A DNA stretch of 17,202 nt, taken from the NCBI GenBank assembly GCA_021108055.1, contig JAIORR010000045.1, positions 1 through 17,202 of the forward strand. The letters are read 5' to 3'. A program made the position numbers and the translations under genes. The notes below the pieces were generated by a model. The model saw only the letters and a program-made list of their open reading frames with translations, made no database searches and was not told where the DNA came from. Below, piece by piece: positions 8,208-14,806 of this stretch; position 1 is the first letter of the stretch; each line of letters opens with the position of its first letter. This DNA is from Candidatus Cloacimonadota bacterium. Its GTDB lineage: Bacteria; Cloacimonadota; Cloacimonadia; Cloacimonadales; TCS61.

Positions 8208-8263
8208 TCTTATTTTATTGATTTTCGCTTTTTGGAGTGGTCTCTTGGATTAAAAAAGTTATT

Positions 8264-8392
8264 ATGAAATTTATTAATTTGTTTGTATTGATGATGTATA
8301 AACAATTTTTCTATTTTGGTTTGACAAATTCACCTTCCAAAAAAGATTGTCACGTATCTTTTAAGGAAGTAATAAGGTTCGATAATATATGA
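8264..8392 (+). other. Small ORF (42 aa) overlapping the der start codon, coding status doubtful
   Basis: An ATG at 8264 opens a frame of 42 codons beginning MKFINLFVLMMYKQFFYFG, with an alternative start at the paired ATGs 8291/8294. It stops with TGA at 8390-8392, sharing ATGA with the der start. The N-terminal half is hydrophobic and aromatic, the C-terminal half polar (SPSKKDCHVSF). The ATGA overlap resembles the coupled junctions elsewhere in this block. Against it, there is no clear Shine-Dalgarno before any of its ATGs and the candidate der promoter lies inside it. I do not recognise a family. Confidence 0.2.
8321..8350 (+). promoter_or_regulatory. Candidate sigma70-type promoter for der
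   Basis: TTGACA at 8321-8326 is a perfect -35 box. GATTGT at 8345-8350, after an 18-nt spacer, is a 3-of-6 match to the -10 consensus. Initiation near 8357 would give a short leader with AAGGA (8363-8367) and TAAGG (8373-8377) ahead of the der ATG at 8389. The -35 is strong and the -10 weak. Confidence 0.4.
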
Positions 8393-9714
8393 GAAAAAGC
8401 GTGGTTGCAATAGTTGGAAGACCAAATGTGGGGAAATCTACCCTCTTCAATCGGATATGCCGGAGAAGGAGTGCTATAGTTGATTTTGAAGAAGGTGTAA
8501 CCCGTGACCGCAAATATGAAGAAGCCGAATGGGCTGGTCACAATTTCATTATCGTCGATACTGGTGGAATCATTCCAAAATCTGTAAATGGTATTGATAA
8601 AGCAGTAAAATTTCAGGCAAAAGTGGCTATCGAAGAATCCGATCTCATTCTCTTTCTTGTGGATACAAAAGTAGGTACTACGGATATCGATATGGAAATT
8701 GCCCGTATCCTTTCTGCATATCGAGAAAAAGTTATACTTGTTGCAAACAAAACAGATAATGAAAAAGATGAACTGGAAATTTATGATTTCCTGAAACTCG
8801 GATTTGGATATCCTCACTCTATCGCTGCAATTCAGGGAAGGAATATGGGTAATTTCCTGGATGAATTGGTAAAAAAAATTGATTTTGCACCAGATCCCAA
8901 AGACGATGAAGAAACCATCAAAGTAGCCATCGTGGGCAAGCCGAATGTTGGGAAATCCTCATTAATAAATAACCTTACAGGTCAACAGCAGACGATAGTT
9001 ACAGATATTCCCGGAACCACAAGAGATTCGATAGACCTTCATCTGAAATACCACAACCAGAAAATCACTTTCATCGATACAGCCGGACTGAGAAGGAAAA
9101 AGAGTATTAAATATGGTGTTGAATATTTTAGTACAATGCGAACAATCGAAAGCATCAACCGTGCCGATATCGTCCTTCTTATCCTTGATTCTTTAGAAGA
9201 AATTTCCAATCAGGATCAGAAGATCGTTTCATACGCAGCCAGAAATTACAAAGATATTATCATTGTTTTAAACAAATGGGATCTGATAAAAAAAAATAAT
9301 GCTACAGTTGGAGAATATATCAAAAGAATTCGATCTGAACTGAAATTCGTTGAATTCGCACCGGTAATCTTTGTTTCCGCTCTCACTGGTCAGCGTGTAC
9401 GTAAAATTCTCGACCTGGTTCTGGAAGTTAGCGAAGAAAGCAGGAAACGTATTCCTACTTCAGAACTGAATAAATTCCTTGAACGTGCAACAATAAAATT
9501 CCCGCCTACACACTCGAGCGGAAAACATACAAAGGTTTTTTTCTGTACACAGATAAAAGTCCATCCACCCACATTCGTATTTTTCTGCAATAACCCCAAA
9601 AATATCACCATTCACTACCGCAGATACCTTTTAAACCAGCTTCGAGATACTTTCAAATTTGAAGGTGCTTCCATTAAAACTTTTTTCAGGGGAAGGAAAC
9701 AAGATGAGATATGA
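8389..9714 (+). CDS. der: Ribosome assembly GTPase Der (EngA)
   Basis: Der is an essential tandem GTPase that helps mature the 50S subunit. Both G domains are intact. G domain 1 has the P-loop GRPNVGKS at residues 10-17, DTGG at 57-60 and NKTD at 120-123. G domain 2 has GKPNVGKS at 183-190, DTAG at 230-233 and NKWD at 295-298. Between them lies an acidic linker (DPKDDEET), and the C-terminal 90 residues form the KH-like domain with LERATIKFPPTHSSGK and the YRRYLLNQLR segment. Length 441 aa is normal. ATG 8389 is preceded by TAAGG and is the first gene of the long plus-strand block. Its last 11 nt overlap plsY, so translation is probably coupled. Confidence 0.97.
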   Translation: MRKSVVAIVGRPNVGKSTLFNRICRRRSAIVDFEEGVTRDRKYEEAEWAGHNFIIVDTGGIIPKSVNGIDKAVKFQAKVAIEESDLILFLVDTKVGTTDIDMEIARILSAYREKVILVANKTDNEKDELEIYDFLKLGFGYPHSIAAIQGRNMGNFLDELVKKIDFAPDPKDDEETIKVAIVGKPNVGKSSLINNLTGQQQTIVTDIPGTTRDSIDLHLKYHNQKITFIDTAGLRRKKSIKYGVEYFSTMRTIESINRADIVLLILDSLEEISNQDQKIVSYAARNYKDIIIVLNKWDLIKKNNATVGEYIKRIRSELKFVEFAPVIFVSALTGQRVRKILDLVLEVSEESRKRIPTSELNKFLERATIKFPPTHSSGKHTKVFFCTQIKVHPPTFVFFCNNPKNITIHYRRYLLNQLRDTFKFEGASIKTFFRGRKQDEI

Positions 9715-10324
9715 ACTCATTCTAACATTTATTGCCGCATATATCATTGGAAGCATTCCTACGAGTTTCCTGATGGGAAAAATTATCAAGGGAATCGATA
9801 TTAGAAAATACGGAAGCGGAAATGTGGGAGCGACGAACGCATTAAGAGTGCTGGGAACAAAAATCGGTATTATTACTCTTGTCATCGATATTGCAAAAGG
9901 ATTTTTTGCTGTTCAACTTGGAAAAATACTTATATCTGATCCTTCAAACCTGGCATTGATATTGATCGGACTTTTTGCTATTTCCGGTCATATTTTTACC
10001 ATTTTCCTGAAATTCAAAGGTGGAAAAGGTGTAGCCACTGCGGCTGGTGTTTTTATCGCTTTAACTCCTGTCGCTTTAGGAATTGCTTTATTAGTTTTTG
10101 TGATAACAGTTTGGATTAGCAAATATGTCTCCCTGGGATCTATGCTTGCGGCTGTGACGCTTCTCGTAATAGAGCTTATTATAAATATAAGAAATTCATT
10201 TGAAGATAAAGAACTGTTGATATTCATTTTTTTCATCACTGTTTTTATTATCGTCCGGCATAAAGCAAATATTAAAAGAATTATCGATGGTAATGAGAAT
10301 AGAATAAGTTTCAAGAAGAAATAG
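9704..10324 (+). CDS. plsY: Glycerol-3-phosphate acyltransferase PlsY
   Basis: PlsY transfers the acyl group from acyl-phosphate to glycerol-3-phosphate, making lysophosphatidate, the first step of membrane phospholipid synthesis. It is a multi-span inner-membrane protein, and the 206-residue product shows several hydrophobic helices. The three conserved cytosolic motifs are present: GSGNVGATN (37-45), GGKGVAT (106-112) and HKANIKRI (186-193). The start is ATG 9704, not the in-frame TTG upstream at 9659: GGGGAAGGAA lies just before it and MRYELILTFIAAYIIGSIPT is the normal family N-terminus. It overlaps der by 11 nt. Its partner PlsX is not in the window. The TAG stop at 10322-10324 forms the start of a 10-bp tandem repeat. 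Confidence 0.96.
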   Translation: MRYELILTFIAAYIIGSIPTSFLMGKIIKGIDIRKYGSGNVGATNALRVLGTKIGIITLVIDIAKGFFAVQLGKILISDPSNLALILIGLFAISGHIFTIFLKFKGGKGVATAAGVFIALTPVALGIALLVFVITVWISKYVSLGSMLAAVTLLVIELIINIRNSFEDKELLIFIFFITVFIIVRHKANIKRIIDGNENRISFKKK

Positions 10325-10381
10325 GTATTGGTAGATATTGATTGGTATTGATGGGAATTTGTAGGTATTGGTCGGTTAAGA
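10322..10381 (+). repeat. Period-10 degenerate tandem repeat between plsY and purF
   Basis: Read in steps of ten from the plsY stop codon, the units are TAGGTATTGG, TAGATATTGA, TTGGTATTGA, TGGGAATTTG, TAGGTATTGG and a decayed TCGGTTAAGA. Units 1 and 5 are identical and the others differ at 2 to 4 positions from a consensus close to TAGGTATTGG. The array ends about 28 bp before the purF Shine-Dalgarno. The period is close to one DNA helical turn and there are no inverted arms, so it is not a hairpin terminator. Function unknown. Confidence 0.75.
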
Positions 10382-10420
10382 GAATTGGATACTCAATAAT
10401 TTGAGATTAAGGAGAATTTG

Positions 10421-11788
10421 ATGTGTGGAATTATTGGCATCTTTAATAATGAAAGAGCGGTAGAAATGGCAACTCTGGGTCTTTTTGCCGAGCAACATCG
10501 TGGACAGGAAAGCTGTGGAATGGCTGTTAATAATGGCGTTACCATCAAACTTCGAAAAAAGATGGGCTTAGTTAAAGATGTTTTCACATCGGAAAAGATC
10601 AAGAATCTAAAAGGTAATATCGCTATCGGTCATGTTCGATATCCTACATGTGGGACTTCATCTGTGTATAATTCTCAGCCACACATCGTAGAAACCCTTT
10701 CCGGTCCTTCCTATGCCCTCGTCAGTAATGGAGATATTATTAATTATGGCGAACTGAGACAGGAATTGGAAAGCAAAGGAGTTTACTTCGCCAGTAGTAA
10801 TGATGGAGAACTTCTTTTGAAATTCATTGTCTATAATGTAGAAAAAGAAGGACTCGATATTATCGATGCCATCAGAAAATTGATGATAAACGTTAAAGGA
10901 GCTTTTTCCACCATCCTTTCCACTAAAAAAGAGATGTATCTTTTTCGTGATCCCTATGGTATCCGCCCTATGAATTACGGCAAAACAAAAGAAGGAACAC
11001 TGGTAGTTGCTTCCGAGAGTTGTGCTCTCGATATTCTTTATATGGATTGGCAAAAGGAAGTTGAACCCGCAGAGATAATTGTTGTAAATAAAGATGGTTA
11101 TAATTCCATAAAAAATAATCCTGCAGAATATCGTGATTCAACAACAAATAAACACTGCATTTTTGAGTATATTTATTTTTCCCGTCCTGATAGTTTTATT
11201 TTCGGTGAGAGTGTTTACAAAGTCCGCCAGCGGATAGGTGCACTCCTCGCTGAATCTGATGAGATAGAACCGGATATAGTTGTTCCTGTACCTGATTCTG
11301 CAAATTTTATCGCACTGGGATATGCAAAACAGAAAAACGTTCCTTTCGAAATGGGATTAATTAGAAATCATTATGTGGGAAGAACTTTTATCAAACCGGA
11401 ACAAACAATACGTGACGAAAGCGTTTATCAGAAATTCAATATTCTGCCGAATTTCTTCGATGGGAAGAAAGTGGTTCTGATAGATGATTCTATCGTTCGT
11501 GGTACAACTATACGAAAAATAGTGAAACTGATAAAAAACGGAGGAGCTTCCGAAGTTCATCTGAGAATCGGATCTCCGCCTGTTAAGTTTTCCTGCTATT
11601 ATGGGATAGACACACCAACCCGCAAGGAATTGATCGCCAATAACAAATCCATTGAAGAAATTAAAGAATTCACAGATTCGGATTCATTAAAATATCTTTC
11701 TATAGATAACCTTAGAAAAGCAGTATCCAAACCGCAAGATTACTGCTATGCATGTTTCGATGGCAATTATCCGTTGAGGAAAAAATGA
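10421..11788 (+). CDS. purF: Amidophosphoribosyltransferase PurF, Fe-S type
   Basis: PurF makes 5-phosphoribosylamine from PRPP and glutamine, the committed step of purine synthesis. The start is ATG 10421 with AAGGAG at 6-nt spacing. An in-frame TTG at 10418 would hide the nucleophile. The protein begins MCGIIGIF, so removing Met exposes Cys2 as the N-terminal glutaminase nucleophile, and no propeptide is encoded. Glutaminase landmarks are HRGQES (26-31), GHVRYPT (70-76) and SNGD (102-105). The phosphoribosyltransferase PRPP loop VVLIDDSIVRGTT is at 351-363. Cysteines C246 (KHCIFEYIYFSRPDS), C392 (FSCYYGIDTP), C442 and C445 (CYAC) match the [4Fe-4S] ligands of the Bacillus-type enzyme, which is oxygen-sensitive. 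Length 455 aa fits. Its TGA overlaps the next ATG (ATGA). Confidence 0.97.
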   Translation: MCGIIGIFNNERAVEMATLGLFAEQHRGQESCGMAVNNGVTIKLRKKMGLVKDVFTSEKIKNLKGNIAIGHVRYPTCGTSSVYNSQPHIVETLSGPSYALVSNGDIINYGELRQELESKGVYFASSNDGELLLKFIVYNVEKEGLDIIDAIRKLMINVKGAFSTILSTKKEMYLFRDPYGIRPMNYGKTKEGTLVVASESCALDILYMDWQKEVEPAEIIVVNKDGYNSIKNNPAEYRDSTTNKHCIFEYIYFSRPDSFIFGESVYKVRQRIGALLAESDEIEPDIVVPVPDSANFIALGYAKQKNVPFEMGLIRNHYVGRTFIKPEQTIRDESVYQKFNILPNFFDGKKVVLIDDSIVRGTTIRKIVKLIKNGGASEVHLRIGSPPVKFSCYYGIDTPTRKELIANNKSIEEIKEFTDSDSLKYLSIDNLRKAVSKPQDYCYACFDGNYPLRKK

Positions 11789-12255
11789 AATTAAAAACAT
11801 GGGATGAAATATCCATTATCGTAAATAAGCAAAAACAGAAAGGGAAAAAAATCGTTTTTACGAATGGATGCTTTGATATTCTTCATGCCGGTCATATAAA
11901 ATACCTGCAGGAAGCAAAAGAACTTGGTGATATTTTGATTATCGGATTGAATAGCGATGATTCTATCAAAAGACTTAAAGGAAAAGAAAGACCAATAAAT
12001 TCACAAACAGATAGAGCAGTTGTATTAGGCGGATTATCTTCGGTTGATTATGTGGTTATATTTCAAGAAGATACGCCACTCAACCTGATAAAACACATCA
12101 AGCCGGATATTCTTGTGAAAGGCGGAGATTGGAAGGTGGAGGAAATAGTAGGTTCTGATATTGTTCTTTCATATAACGGACAGGTTAAGAGCCTTTCATT
12201 TATTGAGCAAATATCAACTTCACTGATAATTAAGAAGATAAAGGAGCTTTCCTGA
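11785..12255 (+). CDS. rfaE2: D-glycero-beta-D-manno-heptose 1-phosphate adenylyltransferase (RfaE2/HldE C-terminal type)
   Basis: This cytidylyltransferase-fold enzyme activates heptose-1-phosphate with ATP to give ADP-heptose for the LPS inner core. The nucleotide-binding motif HAGH is at residues 34-37 within FTNGCFDILHAGHIKYLQ. Downstream the typical RfaE2 blocks appear: LNSDDSIKRLKGKERPINS, SSVDYVVIFQEDTPLNLI, KPDILVKGGDW and a terminal STSLIIKKIKE that corresponds to the usual STT.II.KI. It is the stand-alone C-terminal-type enzyme (156 aa), without the kinase domain fused in E. coli HldE. ATG 11785 is chosen because GAGGA lies 4 nt upstream and it overlaps the purF stop as ATGA; longer TTG starts lie inside purF. 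HldD, GmhA and the kinase are not in the window. Confidence 0.92.
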   Translation: MKLKTWDEISIIVNKQKQKGKKIVFTNGCFDILHAGHIKYLQEAKELGDILIIGLNSDDSIKRLKGKERPINSQTDRAVVLGGLSSVDYVVIFQEDTPLNLIKHIKPDILVKGGDWKVEEIVGSDIVLSYNGQVKSLSFIEQISTSLIIKKIKELS

Positions 12256-12259
12256 ACAT

Positions 12260-12676
12260 ATGGAAAACATTGAAGATACGGCTATCGTTAAGGAAATCCG
12301 CAATGATTATATTCTTATCGAAATGGTGAAAACAACATCGTGTGATAATTGTGGATTAAGAATGTTGTGTCATGGAAACGATAAAAATATCGTTCATAAA
12401 ATTAAAACAAACATGAAGTTAAATATCGGGGATACCGTGATGGTCGCTGTTTCTCCTGGGATAAGGATATTATCTTCTTTTATTGTTTTTATATACCCGA
12501 TCTTAAGTATGATATTTTTTTATGTGATTGGGAAATTTCTTTTAAATTTTAATGAAAATTTTTCCATATTATCGTCATTCCTTGGATTATTATTAAGTGG
12601 AATTATTATTTATTTTTTTGATAAAAAGTATGGAAATAAGATCAAATTCGAGATTCTGAAAAAAATCGAAAAATAA
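12260..12676 (+). CDS. rseC: RseC/MucC family membrane protein
   Basis: This 138-residue protein matches the RseC/MucC (SoxR-reducing system) family. An N-terminal beta-rich domain contains the cysteine cluster C28-x2-C31-x5-C37 (SCDNCGLRMLCHG), a likely metal or redox site. GDTVMVAVSP at 57-66 precedes two transmembrane helices at about 71-93 and 102-120, with a basic C-terminus. In other bacteria RseC is linked to the Rnf-like SoxR-reducing complex or to envelope stress control, but no rnf, soxR or rpoE gene is seen here, so the role is open. ATG 12260 lies 4 bp after rfaE2. The nearest good Shine-Dalgarno (AAGGAG at 12241-12246) is 13 nt away, so translation may rely on coupling. 75 bp separate it from folB. 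Confidence 0.88.
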   Translation: MENIEDTAIVKEIRNDYILIEMVKTTSCDNCGLRMLCHGNDKNIVHKIKTNMKLNIGDTVMVAVSPGIRILSSFIVFIYPILSMIFFYVIGKFLLNFNENFSILSSFLGLLLSGIIIYFFDKKYGNKIKFEILKKIEK

Positions 12677-12678
12677 CG

Positions 12679-12706
12679 CAGTATAGTACTGTTAAATATG
12701 TTTAAC
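12679..12706. repeat. Two abutting small palindromes between rseC and folB
   Basis: CAGTA-TAG-TACTG (12679-12691) and GTTAAA-TATG-TTTAAC (12691-12706) share one base. Neither is followed by a T run, so they are not classical terminators. They sit in the largest intergenic gap after purF and just before a TATAAA (12727-12732), so a regulatory role or mRNA processing site is possible. Confidence 0.35.
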
Positions 12707-12732
12707 ATACAATAGCGAGATGGTTTTATAAA
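12702..12732 (+). promoter_or_regulatory. Weak candidate internal promoter before folB
   Basis: TTAACA (12702-12707) matches five of six -35 positions and TATAAA (12727-12732) is a good -10, but the spacer is 19 nt. It could drive the folB-to-argS genes separately from der-rseC. AT-rich sequence gives such matches easily. Confidence 0.25.
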
Positions 12733-12751
12733 ATAAAGAAAAGGATTTGCA

Positions 12752-13111
12752 ATGAAAATTCATTTAAATGAAATGGTATTTTACGGTTATCATGGAGTTC
12801 ATCCGGAAGAGAGAAAACTAGGTCAGCGGTTTATTGTAAATTTTTCTTATGAATCGGATTCCAAGCACGACAATAAAATAAAGCACCTCGAAGATACGAT
12901 CGATTATACAAAAGTTTACGCTATCATCAGGAATACACTCGAAAAAAAAGAATTTTATCTTCTCGAAGTATGCGCAAATACTATCCTGAAATCTATAATG
13001 AATGAATTCCCAACAATAATCCGGGCAAATGTAAAGATCAAGAAACCTTCTGTTCCGATCAATGGTTCGATAGGTTCTGTGGAAGTAGAAATGGAGAGAG
13101 AAAAATTATGA
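12752..13111 (+). CDS. folB: Dihydroneopterin aldolase FolB
   Basis: FolB splits 7,8-dihydroneopterin to 6-hydroxymethyl-7,8-dihydropterin and glycolaldehyde in folate synthesis. The 119-residue length is typical. Family landmarks are the N-terminal FYGYHGVHPEERKLGQRFIV, where one of E19/E20 is the conserved pterin-site glutamate, and DTIDYTKVY in the middle. LEVCANTI and the C-terminal KIKKPSVPINGSIGSV contain the catalytic-region lysine. AAGGA lies 6 nt before ATG 12752. Its stop overlaps the folK start as ATGA, and FolK uses its product, so the pair is a coupled pathway module. The paralogous FolX epimerase is a less likely alternative. Confidence 0.93.
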   Translation: MKIHLNEMVFYGYHGVHPEERKLGQRFIVNFSYESDSKHDNKIKHLEDTIDYTKVYAIIRNTLEKKEFYLLEVCANTILKSIMNEFPTIIRANVKIKKPSVPINGSIGSVEVEMEREKL

Positions 13112-13563
13112 TGTGTTATCTTGGACTTGGTTCTAATATGGGAGATAGAAAAGAAGAAATTCGTAAAGCAATATCTTATTTGAGTTCAAATCCGAGAATT
13201 AACGTTTTGAAAGAAAGTACAATCATCGAAACAGAACCCATCGGCAATATAAATCAACCCAAATTCCTGAATTGTGCCCTGAAGATAGAAACCGATCTCG
13301 ATGCTGTGATATTATTGAAAACCTGCCTTAATATCGAATTCAATATGGGTAGAATACGAACCAGAAAATGGGAACCGAGAATTATCGACATCGATATTCT
13401 TTTCTATGGAAAGCAGGTAATCGATGAAGGCTACATAACTATTCCGCATACCGAACTTCACAGAAGAGAATTTGTTATGAGATCTCTAAATGAAATTTGC
13501 CCTGATTTCGAACATCCCGTTCTAAAAAAGAGAATGAAAGATATTTTTATGGAGCTTAAATGA
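13108..13563 (+). CDS. folK: 2-amino-4-hydroxy-6-hydroxymethyldihydropteridine pyrophosphokinase FolK
   Basis: FolK (HPPK) transfers pyrophosphate from ATP to 6-hydroxymethyl-7,8-dihydropterin, preparing it for joining to p-aminobenzoate. The GLGSNMGDR loop is at residues 6-14, ETEPIG at 41-46 and the HPPK signature RKWEPRIIDIDILFYG at 86-101, including the two magnesium-binding aspartates D94 and D96. PHTELHRREFVMRSL follows as in the family. Length 151 aa is normal. There are two adjacent ATGs (13108 and 13111); the first overlaps the folB stop, and a GAGAG stretch lies upstream of both. FolP (dihydropteroate synthase) is not in the window. The stop overlaps the next start as ATGA. Confidence 0.95.
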   Translation: MMCYLGLGSNMGDRKEEIRKAISYLSSNPRINVLKESTIIETEPIGNINQPKFLNCALKIETDLDAVILLKTCLNIEFNMGRIRTRKWEPRIIDIDILFYGKQVIDEGYITIPHTELHRREFVMRSLNEICPDFEHPVLKKRMKDIFMELK

Positions 13564-14297
13564 AACAACTCGCAACTATTATTTTAGCAGCCGGAAAAGG
13601 AAAACGGATGAAATCCGATAATCCGAAAGTGGTCTTTGAACTTGCAGGAAAACCAATGATAAATCGTGTAATAGAAACAGCAGATAAAATAAACAGCGAC
13701 ATCATTATCGTCGTTGTTGGTTATAAAAAGGATATCGTTATAGATACCGTTCCCAAAAACAGGAAGATCAAATTCGTGGAACAGAAAGAACAGAATGGAA
13801 CGGGTCATGCAGTAATGGTAACAAAAGAGCTCTTTCAGAATTTTGATGGAAATGTTTTCATCCTTTGCGGTGATGTTCCTCTTCTTCGTTATCAGACGCT
13901 GGAAAAAATGTTGGCTCATCATTTGGAAGTTAACGCAACCTGCACCGTACTTACCGCTGTGATGAACGACGCATTAAAATACGGCAGAATAGTGAGGAAC
14001 GAAAGTGGTAATATCAAACAAATAATTGAATATAAAGACGCTACAGCCGAGCAAAAGGCAATAATGGAAATAAATACCGGAATCTATTGTTTCGATGCTC
14101 AGAGCCTTTTTTGGTCGCTTAATCAAATAAATAGCAACAACAAACAGAATGAATATTACCTCACCGATACGCTTGAGATACTTAATAATAGCGGCAATCT
14201 TGTTACATCGGTTCTACTGGAAGATATGACGGAAGCATCCGGTGTCAATTCTAAAGAACAGCTTGTTAACCTCGAAAAAGAGTTCTTTAAAAGATAA
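13560..14297 (+). CDS. Stand-alone GlmU-type N-acetylglucosamine-1-phosphate uridyltransferase domain protein
   Basis: The 245 residues match only the N-terminal pyrophosphorylase half of GlmU, which makes UDP-GlcNAc from GlcNAc-1-P and UTP. Motifs are LAAGKGKRM (9-17) with K23 in NPKV, EQNGTGHA (77-84), GDVPLL (104-109), EYKDA (157-161), NTGIY (172-176), NEYYLTD (197-203) and the domain-closing GVNSKEQL (228-235). The left-handed beta-helix acetyltransferase half of canonical GlmU (about 450 aa) is missing: the frame ends with a normal TAA followed at once by the next gene's Shine-Dalgarno, with no remnant. This therefore looks like a real monofunctional enzyme, not a fresh truncation. GGAG with 5-nt spacing and an ATGA overlap with folK fix the start. 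A related sugar-1-phosphate substrate cannot be excluded. Confidence 0.88.
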   Translation: MKQLATIILAAGKGKRMKSDNPKVVFELAGKPMINRVIETADKINSDIIIVVVGYKKDIVIDTVPKNRKIKFVEQKEQNGTGHAVMVTKELFQNFDGNVFILCGDVPLLRYQTLEKMLAHHLEVNATCTVLTAVMNDALKYGRIVRNESGNIKQIIEYKDATAEQKAIMEINTGIYCFDAQSLFWSLNQINSNNKQNEYYLTDTLEILNNSGNLVTSVLLEDMTEASGVNSKEQLVNLEKEFFKR

Positions 14298-14308
14298 GGA
14301 AAAAAACT

Positions 14309-14806
14309 ATGAAAGATATTTTATATTCCCCGTGGAGAATAAAATACATTCTTTCAAAAAAAGAAAAAGAATGTATTTTCTGTTTGAAACCTTCAGCAGA
14401 ACATGATGAAAAACATCTTATCCTCTATAGAAGTAAGAACAGTTTTGTGATAATGAATGCTTTCCCATACAACAACGGACACCTGATGGTTGTTCCGAAT
14501 AAGCATGCTTCAGAACTTAATGATCTCTCGACAGATGAAATCTGCAACCTGTTTGAAACTGTCCGGCTTTGTGAAAAGGTTTTAAAAAAAGTTTATTCCC
14601 CCGATGGCTTGAATATCGGACTTAATCTTGGAAAATCTGCTGGTGCGGGAATAGATGATCATCTACATGTTCATATCGTTCCCAGATGGTCCGGAGACGT
14701 AAATTTTATGACGACTACAGCCGGAACACGTGTCATTCCCGAATCATTTGAAAAAGCTTATAAACAACTAAAGGAACAATTTGACAATGAAAGGGTCGAA
14801 AAATAA
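14309..14806 (+). CDS. HIT family protein (histidine triad, possible Ap4A-cleaving enzyme)
   Basis: This 165-residue protein has the histidine triad HLHVHIV with H118, H120 and H122, the catalytic motif of nucleotide hydrolases and transferases. A zinc-type CxxC (C22, C25 in ECIFC) follows the N-terminal SPWRIKYI. Zinc-binding HIT proteins with a similar SPWR/TPWR start include mycobacterial Ap4A phosphorylase, so diadenosine polyphosphate cleavage is a reasonable guess but not proven. NAFPYNNGHLMVVPNKH (50-66) is the usual HIT core. AAGGA lies 8 nt before ATG 14309. Cytosolic, with no signal peptide. Its last 20 nt overlap the following gene. Confidence 0.9.
   Translation: MKDILYSPWRIKYILSKKEKECIFCLKPSAEHDEKHLILYRSKNSFVIMNAFPYNNGHLMVVPNKHASELNDLSTDEICNLFETVRLCEKVLKKVYSPDGLNIGLNLGKSAGAGIDDHLHVHIVPRWSGDVNFMTTTAGTRVIPESFEKAYKQLKEQFDNERVEK

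Larger units (their letters stand above)
8054..8388. other. Divergent tldD/der intergenic region (335 bp)
   Basis: This is the longest non-coding stretch in the window. It holds TTGACA boxes in both directions (8108-8113 minus, 8321-8326 plus), a perfect palindrome at 8192-8207, and two very small plus-strand ORFs. One is at 8171-8221 (MKQEKRINRFNGFLFY) and spans the palindrome. The other is at 8264-8392 (42 aa), whose stop overlaps the der start as ATGA. Neither has a convincing ribosome binding site. I see no tRNA, recognisable riboswitch or intrinsic terminator in it. Confidence 0.6.

Noticed and set aside
8054..8388. Riboswitch, small RNA or RiPP precursor in the tldD/der gap
   Set aside because: I found no conserved riboswitch core, no strong terminator and no precursor peptide with a leader/core pattern; the mini-ORFs lack ribosome binding sites.
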